Source: a virus
Direction: 5' to 3' (one strand)
IMG/VR virus record: IMGVR_UViG_3300043435_000120
Location: 1 to 36,437 of that record
Length of the DNA: 36,437 nucleotides
In this document: positions 30,637-36,437 of the stretch, one piece after another
Layout of the letters: each line of letters starts with the position of its first letter
Numbering within the stretch: the stretch's first letter is position 1
Translations under genes and position numbers: made by a program
Notes under the pieces: generated by a model
What the model was told of the DNA's origin: nothing
Databases searched by the model: none
The model's input: only the letters and a program-made list of their open reading frames with translations

Positions 30637-31497
30637 ATGGCTCCTAAAAAGAAACCCCCTGTTACAAGTTCGCGTACCCGTCAAGAGCGCGTTAAAGATC
30701 GGGGCAAAGCCCCTGCTAGTACCCCTAAGCCTCGGACAACAGCCGCAGGTAATCGTGGCGCACAAGCTGGCCCCCTCAAGCCTGGAACCCGTACCTCGGG
30801 TACTCCAATGGTGAATAGCAACAGTCCTGCTATGCGTCAAATTCAAGCTAAAGCTACTGAATTACGCAACCAAGTAAATCGTGGTGTACGGGCAGTTCGT
30901 CAACCTGCTACGGTTCTTCCTAACTCGGTTCGTGCCGGTAGGAACCTGATCCGTGAAGGCGCTAATCGTATGCGTAATCTGGCCGATTCTGGTCAGGTAC
31001 GGGCTGCCGCCCAGCGTGGTCAACAGGCCGTAGAAGCTGCTATGCGTAACCGTGCTCGCCTTGCTGCTGGGGTAGGTAAAGGTGCTAAAGAAGCTGCTGC
31101 TTTGAAAGGAGGACTTTCAGCACTTCGGGGTGGAGCTGGTGCGGCTGGCGGCACTGATCTGCTCATTAAAGGCAGTCAAATGCTTCGCGGTGCGATGGAA
31201 CGAGCTGGATTTAAACCACCTGCTGGTAGCAGATCTCAGGCTGAAATTGCACAACGGCGTAATGCTCCGGCAAAGCCCGCTACCCCCAAGGGTCCTACAG
31301 CTGCTCAACGGAAATCTATGGATTCCCAAGAACGCAAGGCCCGTCAAACCCTAGCTGCTCGCAAGAAAAGCACAGGTTCAGCCCAAGGCACTGCAAACAC
31401 CGCAGCCTCCTTTGATGATGCGTTCAAGGATGCTCGTCGTGCCAAGGTTGGTTCCTTTACCTGGCGTGGTAAAAAGTACACCACTGAGATGAAATAG
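30637..31497 (+). CDS. Large basic protein with FTWRGKKYTTE C-terminus
   Basis: This 286-residue, strongly basic protein has a K/P/R/T-rich disordered start (about 1-60), a long helical alanine/arginine stretch (about 65-200) and a second disordered part. It ends in ASFDDAFKDARRAKVGSFTW and RGKKYTTEMK. A short C-terminal motif of this form (FDxAFxxAR...FTWxGKxYxT) recurs in many tailed phages without known function. A DNA-binding or virion role fits the charge. Confidence 0.65.
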   Translation: MAPKKKPPVTSSRTRQERVKDRGKAPASTPKPRTTAAGNRGAQAGPLKPGTRTSGTPMVNSNSPAMRQIQAKATELRNQVNRGVRAVRQPATVLPNSVRAGRNLIREGANRMRNLADSGQVRAAAQRGQQAVEAAMRNRARLAAGVGKGAKEAAALKGGLSALRGGAGAAGGTDLLIKGSQMLRGAMERAGFKPPAGSRSQAEIAQRRNAPAKPATPKGPTAAQRKSMDSQERKARQTLAARKKSTGSAQGTANTAASFDDAFKDARRAKVGSFTWRGKKYTTEMK

Positions 31498-31501
31498 TCT
31501 A

Positions 31502-31753
31502 ATGGCCCCCAAAAAGAACCCAAGTCTATCTCTTGGACGTGGTGAGAAATCACCAAAGGGGGGCCTTACCGCCAAAGGCAGGGCTAAATACAACAAGGCA
31601 ACGGGGTCTAACCTAAAGGCCCCTCAGCCCGAAGGTGGTCCCCGTAAGAAGTCCTTCTGTGCTCGCATGGGCGGTAACCCTGGCCCAATGAAAACCCCAA
31701 GTGGTAAGCCTACTCGGAAGGCACTAGCTCTTAAACGTTGGAAGTGTAGTTGA
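31502..31753 (+). CDS. DUF6321-like small basic protein
   Basis: This 83-residue protein carries a widespread phage/bacterial pattern: GGLTAKGRAKYNKATGSNLK, then APQPEGGPRKKSFCARMGG, then GPMKTPSGKPTRKALALKRW. I believe this is the DUF6321 type; its function is unknown. It is very basic and carries a single FCARMGG core. It is the last gene of the basic cluster and is closed by a terminator. Confidence 0.7.
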   Translation: MAPKKNPSLSLGRGEKSPKGGLTAKGRAKYNKATGSNLKAPQPEGGPRKKSFCARMGGNPGPMKTPSGKPTRKALALKRWKCS

Positions 31754-31761
31754 TCACCAGA

Positions 31762-31785
31762 GGGGCCTTTATAGGCCCTTTTTTT
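31762..31785 (+). terminator. Intrinsic terminator before the nuclease and large terminase
   Basis: GGGCCT (31763-31768) pairs with AGGCCC (31773-31778) around a four-base loop, followed by seven T. It is compact and strong. Transcription of the next two genes would need read-through or a new promoter. Confidence 0.85.
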
Positions 31786-31797
31786 ATCTTTAAATAT

Positions 31798-32124
31798 ATG
31801 AAGTCTACCTCATCTTTTGGCGCATACGGCGAATTATTTGCTTGTAATTATTTTATTAATTTAGGACTGAAAGTATTTCGAAATGTAAGTCCATCCGGCC
31901 CAGTAGATATTGTAGTCCTTAATACAGAAACAGGCAAATCAATATTGGTTGATGTAAAAGCCACCAGATCAGCATATGTCAAAGTCGATGGAACCCAAAC
32001 TTTTCCTATGGGACCCAAACTTCGGGAAGATGGCGTGTGGCAGATTCTTTATGTCCACGGAGAGGCAGTTGTACGCCTTCCTGCCGGGCTTTGGGAAGCT
32101 TTAGGTATGGAGACAGCCGAATGA
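31798..32124 (+). CDS. PD-(D/E)XK nuclease-like protein
   Basis: This 108-residue protein has the core of the restriction-endonuclease fold: E12 in GAYGELFACNYF, D37 in GPVDIVVL and D52-x-K54 in LVDVKATR. The C-terminus has RLPAGLWEALG. Related folds include Holliday junction resolvases and Mrr-type domains. It overlaps the large terminase start by 4 bases, which suggests a packaging or recombination role (for example trimming branched concatemers), but this is inference. Confidence 0.75.
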   Translation: MKSTSSFGAYGELFACNYFINLGLKVFRNVSPSGPVDIVVLNTETGKSILVDVKATRSAYVKVDGTQTFPMGPKLREDGVWQILYVHGEAVVRLPAGLWEALGMETAE

Positions 32125-33887
32125 CCGCAAAACACGACACAGGCGATCCTCGAAGGGCTGAGTCAAAAGACTTTGAACAACGCCTGAAGGACGACTTTAA
32201 ACTTTTTCTACGTCTTTGTTGGAAATCTCTTCAACTTCCACCTCCAACACGAGCCCAATTGGCTATGGCCCGCTACCTACAACACGGAGGTAAACGCATA
32301 CAACTACAATGTTTCCGTGGACTAGGAAAAAGCTGGGTTACAGCTGCGTTTGTGTTGTGGGCACTTTTTTGTGACAAAGATAAAAAAATTATGGTTGTGT
32401 CAGCCAGTAAACAACGTGCTGATGACTTTTCCATTTTTTGTCAACGGTGTATTCTTGAGTTTGAATGGTTAGCCCACATGCGTCCCTCTGACGACGATCA
32501 GCGTTGGAGTCGCATTTCATTTGACATAGCTGGATGCAAACCTGCCCAATCGCCCTCCGTTAAAAGCGTCGGCGTGTCCGGTCAGTTAACTGGTAGCCGT
32601 GCTGATCTTTTAATTGCTGACGACATCGAAACTCCTAATAATAGTGCAACAGATATGATGAGGGAAAAACTACTTCAACTTGTCACCGAGTTTGAATCAG
32701 TTCTTACACCCAAAAAAGATAGTCGTATTGTCTTTTTGGGAACACCTCAATCAAATTTTAGTATTTATCGGCAGCTTCGGGAACGGGGTTACATTCCAAT
32801 GGTGTGGCCTGCTCGGTACCCAAAAAATCTTATTGGGTATGAAGATGTTCTTGCTGAAGAATTAACTGCGGATATTGAAAAAGAAGGACTCGATAAGTTA
32901 GCTTGGAAACCAACCGACACAAGGTTTTCCGAAATTAACTTGCTTGAACGGGAACAGTCAATGTCTCGTTCAAATTTTTCCCTTCAGTTTCAACTTGACA
33001 CGTCCCTTAGCGATGCCCTTAAGTTCCCCCTCAAACTCAGCGACTTTTCAGTACTGCCGCTTGATCGGGAAAAGGGTCCTAGTGACTTGGTGTGGGGCTC
33101 CGATAAAGAGACTTTGCTGGACATGCCTGCTGTCGCTCTCCCTGGCGATAGATGGCACCGGCCTAAGGCTGTTTCGGAATTTGTCCATTACGGGCAAACC
33201 ATTGTGGCCGTTGATCCGTCCGGACGAGGAAAAGACGAAACTGTGGCCGTAGTTCTGTCACAGATCAATGGACTTATCTTTATCAGGGACATGATGGCTA
33301 CCCAAGATGGGTACTCCGATAAGACCCTTTGTGGGATTCTTCGTATGGCGGGAAGGTACGGGGCGTCTATGTGTCTCATTGAGTCTAACTTTGGAGACGG
33401 GGCTGTGATGGAGCTGATGAAGAAACACGCCCAAGAAATGAAGGTTGGTATGGCCTTTGAGGAAGTACGCGCTACTACCCGTAAGGAAGACCGCATCATC
33501 GACACCTTGGAGCCCGTCCTGAACCAGCATCGCCTTGTCATTGACCAACGCCTCATTGATTGGGACTACCGCTCAAACCCAGAGATGGCCCCCGAAGAGA
33601 GGTTACCAAGAATGCTCATGTACCAGCTGACACGGATGTGCCGTGAGAAGGGGGCCGTCAAGCACGATGACCGGGTGGACGCACTGGCCCTTGGCGTGAA
33701 ATACTTTCAAGACGTCTTAGCCATCTCCGCTAAGGAACAGGAGATAGGCAGAACCCGACAACAGTGGTCCAACATGGTTGAGGGGTTCCTCTCTGCCCCC
33801 ACCCTAGCAACCGATTTGCTCGTGGCGGGAAGCACCTTTGACGAGCCCATAACCCAGGAAGAGGGCGCCATCTTTACTTGGATCTAA
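32121..33887 (+). CDS. terL: Large terminase subunit (T7 gp19-like)
   Basis: This 588-residue packaging motor (T7 gp19 is 586) has an ATPase part with Walker A FRGLGKSW (K70) and Walker B LLIADDIE (D166, D167). The nuclease part has D365 in VAVDPSGRGKDET and D516/D517/D520 in HDDRVDALALG. The ATG at 32121 is chosen for its 4-base overlap with the nuclease gene and family-like length; an upstream start at 32037 would overlap more. It cuts concatemers and drives DNA through the portal. Confidence 0.95.
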   Translation: MTAKHDTGDPRRAESKDFEQRLKDDFKLFLRLCWKSLQLPPPTRAQLAMARYLQHGGKRIQLQCFRGLGKSWVTAAFVLWALFCDKDKKIMVVSASKQRADDFSIFCQRCILEFEWLAHMRPSDDDQRWSRISFDIAGCKPAQSPSVKSVGVSGQLTGSRADLLIADDIETPNNSATDMMREKLLQLVTEFESVLTPKKDSRIVFLGTPQSNFSIYRQLRERGYIPMVWPARYPKNLIGYEDVLAEELTADIEKEGLDKLAWKPTDTRFSEINLLEREQSMSRSNFSLQFQLDTSLSDALKFPLKLSDFSVLPLDREKGPSDLVWGSDKETLLDMPAVALPGDRWHRPKAVSEFVHYGQTIVAVDPSGRGKDETVAVVLSQINGLIFIRDMMATQDGYSDKTLCGILRMAGRYGASMCLIESNFGDGAVMELMKKHAQEMKVGMAFEEVRATTRKEDRIIDTLEPVLNQHRLVIDQRLIDWDYRSNPEMAPEERLPRMLMYQLTRMCREKGAVKHDDRVDALALGVKYFQDVLAISAKEQEIGRTRQQWSNMVEGFLSAPTLATDLLVAGSTFDEPITQEEGAIFTWI

Positions 33888-34093
33888 ATTCCTTGAAACC
33901 CCTTGCCACAACAGAGCCCGAGAGAAGGTGCCTATTATTACCCAGGGAGGTGGTGCTTCTTGGGGGTGGAAACAGCGACAAAGGGGGGAAAGAGGGGGGT
34001 TTCTTTTCTCTTTCCTTCTGTGGCTATTTCCAGGATTAACCATTCCCGTCGAAACTATTAACCCAGAAGGGACGGGTATGGGTATGGAAAGAC

Positions 34094-34127
34094 AAAGGAG
34101 GAAGGATGACAAATTTTAACCTCCTTT
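34094..34127. repeat. 8-bp perfect inverted repeat
   Basis: AAAGGAGG (34094-34101) pairs with CCTCCTTT (34120-34127) around an 18-base loop. An AT-rich run follows, without a clean T tract. It may terminate terL transcription or bind a protein. Confidence 0.5.
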
Positions 34128-34315
34128 ATTATTACTATGTTAGTAGCGAAGCGCCCGTACATTTCCAGCCTAAGAAAAAAAGAAAAAAGAAACGACAAAT
34201 AAAGATTCCTATTACCGTATATAACGCGGAGCGTAGCGGAGCTTATATTGTTAATTATCTTCATTAATATTAATAATAACAGTAATTATTCTTTTTATTG
34301 TTCTTAAAGGTAGAA

Positions 34316-34364
34316 TGTATCACGATAGGTTAGATCAGAGTACTGACCGACCTATTACGATACA
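34316..34364. repeat. 49-base three-segment hairpin
   Basis: TGTATC pairs with GATACA (outer), ATAGGT with ACCTAT (middle) and TCAG with CTGA (inner), around an AGTA loop. Internal loops are 3/3 and 4/3 bases. Sixteen pairs in 49 bases without coding potential suggest a structured RNA or an extended DNA-binding site. Confidence 0.6.
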
Positions 34365-34413
34365 GCCATAAGAGAAAAAATGTTAAGTATTACTAGACAG
34401 TAAGACAAGTATT

Positions 34414-34450
34414 AGGTTCTGTTGGATAAATACCAACCAACCTTTTTTTT
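34414..34450 (+). terminator. Strong terminator before the HNH gene
   Basis: AGGTT pairs with AACCT (outer), and GTTGG (34421-34425) pairs with CCAAC (34433-34437) around a seven-base loop; eight T follow from 34443. It closes the noncoding region just 20 bases before the HNH start. Confidence 0.8.
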
Positions 34451-34469
34451 TAATAACATTATTAATATT

Positions 34470-34940
34470 ATGTGGAAACCAATTCCAACTTATTCAAACT
34501 ATGAAATTTCTGATCTTGGAGAAGTTCGACGTATTGGCTCTATTAAACTGCGAAAGCAGGAAACACTTAAAGGTGATCATCCCTATCAATTTATAACTTT
34601 GTCTGCTGCTGGAAAACAAAAGAAATTTTCAGTTCATCGTCTGGTGCTTCAAGCGTTTGTTGGTCCGTGCCCCGACGGTTGTGAATGTATGCACCTTGAT
34701 GATAACCCTAAAAATAACAAACTAGAAAATTTAAAGTGGGGAACAGTCAAGGAAAACCGCAGTACCATCAAACGCAAAGGAGAACATGGTAGTAACTCTA
34801 AACTAACAACTGAACAGGTACTTATAATTAGAGAATTAGTGTCGTACGGAAATAAACAAACTCTTCTTGCCAAAGATTTTAATGTTACGCAGGCGGCCAT
34901 TAGCAATATGGTCACACGTCGCACCTGGCCCCACATTTAA
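34470..34940 (+). CDS. NUMOD4/HNH homing endonuclease with helix-turn-helix tail
   Basis: This 156-residue protein has a NUMOD4 motif at the start (WKPIPTYSNYEISDLGEVRR), an HNH_3 core with H56 (VHRLVLQAFVG), H75 (CMHLDDNPKNNKLENLKWG) and N83, and a C-terminal DNA-binding helix-turn-helix (LLAKDFNVTQAAISNMV). This is the usual build of a phage homing nuclease. It lies just upstream of thyX in AT-rich DNA. The ATG at 34470 gives the exact family N-terminus; the upstream frame from 34422 is leader. Confidence 0.9.
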   Translation: MWKPIPTYSNYEISDLGEVRRIGSIKLRKQETLKGDHPYQFITLSAAGKQKKFSVHRLVLQAFVGPCPDGCECMHLDDNPKNNKLENLKWGTVKENRSTIKRKGEHGSNSKLTTEQVLIIRELVSYGNKQTLLAKDFNVTQAAISNMVTRRTWPHI

Positions 34941-34970
34941 TTTTTCTTTTACCCTCCCTTTTTTTTCCTC

Positions 34971-35618
34971 ATGCCTCCCTTTGAATCACCGTTCGCTAAC
35001 GTGACCAAGCTTATCTGGATCACACCAGAAGCTGAACAACAGATTGAATACTGTGCAAGAGTCAGTAACCCAAAGGGTCAAGATAAGATAGACACAACCG
35101 GAAAGTTGCTTCGCTATCTTGTAAAGCATAAACATTGGTCTCCCTTTGAGATGGCCTCAGCGTGTGTCGAAATAACAACCACGAGAGACATCAGTGCACA
35201 GATACTCCGACACAGAAGCTTTTCCTTTCAGGAGTTCTCTCAGCGGTATGCGGAAGTTTCAGCAGTTCCCGTTGTCCCTGAACTACGGAGACAAGATCAT
35301 ACAAATAGACAAAACTCTATTGATGATCTGGACTACTTGAGACAAGATCTCTACTCTTCAAAGATTCAACACCTCTTTGATGAGTCGTATCGTCTTTATA
35401 ACGAGTTGCTTGAAGAAGGTATCGCTAAGGAGTGTGCTCGAAAGATCCTTCCCATTAACAGCCCTACCCGGCTTTATATGTCGGGAACCATTAGGTCGTG
35501 GATTCATTACCTTTCCGTAAGGCGAGAGGCGGGTACTCAGTTAGAGCATAGGCTTATTGCTAATGAGATCTATCAAACCCTCAACAAAGAGATGCCTAAC
35601 CTATGGAAAGTCCTTTGA
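34971..35618 (+). CDS. thyX: Flavin-dependent thymidylate synthase ThyX
   Basis: This 215-residue enzyme makes dTMP from dUMP with FAD and a folate donor. The defining RHRx7S motif is present: R80-H81-R82, then S90, in LRHRSFSFQEFSQRY. LLRYLVKHKHWSPFEMA and the late IRSWIHYLSVRREAGTQLEH support the fold. The length is typical. It completes the dNTP supply started by the reductase cassette, although it sits 28 kb away on the window. It overlaps the next gene by 16 bases. Confidence 0.95.
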   Translation: MPPFESPFANVTKLIWITPEAEQQIEYCARVSNPKGQDKIDTTGKLLRYLVKHKHWSPFEMASACVEITTTRDISAQILRHRSFSFQEFSQRYAEVSAVPVVPELRRQDHTNRQNSIDDLDYLRQDLYSSKIQHLFDESYRLYNELLEEGIAKECARKILPINSPTRLYMSGTIRSWIHYLSVRREAGTQLEHRLIANEIYQTLNKEMPNLWKVL

Positions 35619-35917
35619 CGGAACAGAAACTACTCCTGAATGAGTTCAAGGCTCTTTATCGGGTACTAAGGAGAGGGATGCCGCCCTGGGCTTCCTTTTT
35701 GGTGTTTGGGTTCTTGGTGTGGGTTGAAGAACGCTTCATCCAACAGCGGGTGACTGCGACTGTTAATGAAGCGATTGAGGAGTATGAAACACTTCACTCG
35801 CCCCCAAAGGTGGTCATCCCTCCGCCCGTGTATTCGGAAACTGGAACGGACTTCTTTGATGAGATGAGGCTGACTGCACCCTGGGTGGACCGGGAAGGGC
35901 CCTCTAAGCCGTCTTAG
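35603..35917 (+). CDS. Small membrane protein of unknown function
   Basis: This 104-residue protein has one hydrophobic segment (PWASFLVFGFLVWVEERF, about 27-44), a helical middle (VTATVNEAIEEYETL) and a proline-rich, acidic end. I do not recognise it. The tight overlap with thyX indicates co-translation. Membrane location is predicted only from hydrophobicity. Confidence 0.6.
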   Translation: MESPLTEQKLLLNEFKALYRVLRRGMPPWASFLVFGFLVWVEERFIQQRVTATVNEAIEEYETLHSPPKVVIPPPVYSETGTDFFDEMRLTAPWVDREGPSKPS

Positions 35918-35973
35918 GTGTATGGACAGCCTTTGCCTGGTAGAGGGGCCTTGCTGGGCTTCCTGGTGGGCCT

Positions 35974-36039
35974 TGATAAAAAATGAAACAATCTGATAAA
36001 AAATAAAGTAATTTGGTGGGGGCCTGATAAAAAATGAAA
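35974..36039. repeat. Three near-identical AT-rich direct repeats
   Basis: TGATAAAAAATGAAA occurs at 35974-35988 and 36025-36039, and TGATAAAAAATAAAG at 35994-36008. The first and third copies are also preceded by GGTGGG...CCT. The spacings are 20 and 31 bases. They lie in noncoding DNA and could be iteron-like replication sites or phage promoter copies. Confidence 0.75.
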
Positions 36040-36339
36040 TAAATTTACAAACCCCTTACGCCTGTGCGTGGCCGGCTGCTGACCCCCATGGCCCCCCTCC
36101 TGCCCGAAAACCAAGGCCACCCCCACCCCATCTATGTCCAAACCGTGTCCAGCCTGGTGTGGACCGGGCCAAACCCCTTGCCCTGACGGGGTTGCGTCAC
36201 TGCTGAATAGACAGGTACGCAAGGATCTGGACACCAATAGCAGTACAAATGCACCATGTGCTACATATAACGCGGGCACACATGCGCTTATGCGCGTACA
36301 CGCATTCTTTATATATAAAATCTGTGCCCCATCAGGTTT

Positions 36340-36407
36340 ACTTATCATTGACATAAGCAACACTTATCAATAACCCCTTGACATCGGCAGGGGGGAGGGG
36401 TGATGAT
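36340..36407 (+). promoter_or_regulatory. Candidate host-type promoter with direct repeats
   Basis: TTGACA (36378-36383) is followed after 18 bases by GATGAT (36402-36407), a moderate sigma70-like pair. A second TTGACA at 36348-36353 has no good -10. ACTTATCA repeats at 36340-36347 and 36362-36369, 22 bases apart, with an inverted ATAAG between, as an operator might. An ATG follows at 36432. Confidence 0.4.
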
Positions 36408-36437
36408 TACCTCAGTTGAAACAAACAACCAATGACT

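Larger units (their letters stand above)
33888..34469. other. Hairpin-rich noncoding region after the large terminase
   Basis: About 580 bases have no convincing gene. The first third is G-rich with purine runs, including an inverted repeat GGAAAGAG/CTCTTTCC (33987-33994 and 34008-34015). The rest is AT-rich with several structures: an 8-bp inverted repeat at 34094-34127; a stem ATATAA/TTATAT (34219-34248) whose loop holds GCGGAGC twice; a long hairpin at 34316-34364; and a terminator at 34414-34450. T7 has its genome end beyond gene 19, so a packaging, replication or small-RNA role is possible. Confidence 0.7.
35918..36437. other. Noncoding right end of the window
   Basis: About 520 bases hold no convincing gene. 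They hold three near-copies of an AT-rich element (35974-36039), then a C/G-rich stretch, then alternating GC and AT sequence with ATGCG/CGCAT pairing around 36300, and promoter-like elements near 36340-36407. An ATG at 36432, after an A/C-rich leader like those of this phage's other genes, may start the next gene, but only two codons are visible. Confidence 0.55.

Noticed and set aside
33928-34119. 63-codon plus-strand frame after the large terminase
   Set aside because: The translation is G/R/E-rich from purine runs and crosses an inverted repeat; no support.
35914-36363. Minus-strand frame of 149 codons in the right noncoding region
   Set aside because: Part of its translation is made by the AT-rich DNA repeats, the composition is odd and the strand is opposite to all genes; a weak possibility only.
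36134-36373. Plus-strand 79-codon frame with several cysteines
   Set aside because: The start is in a C-rich leader, the middle crosses repeat-like DNA and the end lies in promoter-like sequence; no family pattern.
1-36437. tRNA genes, CRISPR array, integrase or photosynthesis genes
   Set aside because: I looked for tRNA-like arms, regularly spaced repeats, integrase motifs and psbA/hli-type proteins and saw none.

Overview
The window is one continuous stretch of a lytic T7-like (podovirus) genome, with every convincing gene on the + strand in the T7 order: primase-helicase (cut by the left edge), DNA polymerase, exonuclease, portal, scaffold, major capsid, tail tubes A and B, four internal virion proteins, tail fibre, lysis genes, small and large terminase. 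The host is most likely a picocyanobacterium of the Synechococcus/Cyanobium type. The clues are a compact class I ribonucleotide reductase pair, a ThyX and a MazG-like gene of the kind carried by cyanopodoviruses, two GC-rich small genes of a style common in Synechococcus, a beta-helix fibre module shared with cyanophages, and A/C-rich leaders that mostly lack Shine-Dalgarno sequences. I see no phage RNA polymerase, integrase, photosynthesis gene or tRNA; an RNA polymerase gene, if present, would lie outside the window.

Region by region. 1-4.6 kb: replication (helicase, a small zinc-ribbon protein, two cyanobacterial-style small proteins, PolA-family polymerase, gp6-like exonuclease). 4.6-7.4 kb: a tightly overlapping nucleotide cassette (DUF3310 protein, MazG-like pyrophosphohydrolase, NrdA, NrdB), ending in an endonuclease VII-type homing nuclease. 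7.7-12.4 kb: gp7.3-like protein, portal, scaffold and capsid, interrupted by an RlpA-like gene that has its own hairpins on both sides. 12.4-24.4 kb: a second endonuclease VII, the tail tubes and the internal core proteins; a lytic transglycosylase domain sits at the C-terminus of the gp15-like protein. 24.4-28.5 kb: a mosaic tail fibre and a lysis region with a C39-like cysteine peptidase. 28.5-33.9 kb: small and large terminase separated by about 3 kb of small, mostly basic proteins, an HNH nuclease and a PD-(D/E)XK nuclease. 33.9-36.4 kb: two noncoding stretches rich in hairpins and repeats surround an HNH nuclease, ThyX and a small membrane protein; promoter-like elements at the right edge may serve the next gene.

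As a system, the early genes unwind and copy DNA, and the nucleotide cassette plus ThyX make dNTPs from host ribonucleotides. The structural block builds a T7-type head with an ejectable core that can cut peptidoglycan, and the terminase packages the DNA. The least ordinary parts are the minimal reductase whose beta subunit seems to lack the usual radical tyrosine, a polymerase shortened by about the size of the T7 thioredoxin-binding loop, the self-contained RlpA insertion, the basic-protein island between the terminase genes, and the structured noncoding region after the large terminase.
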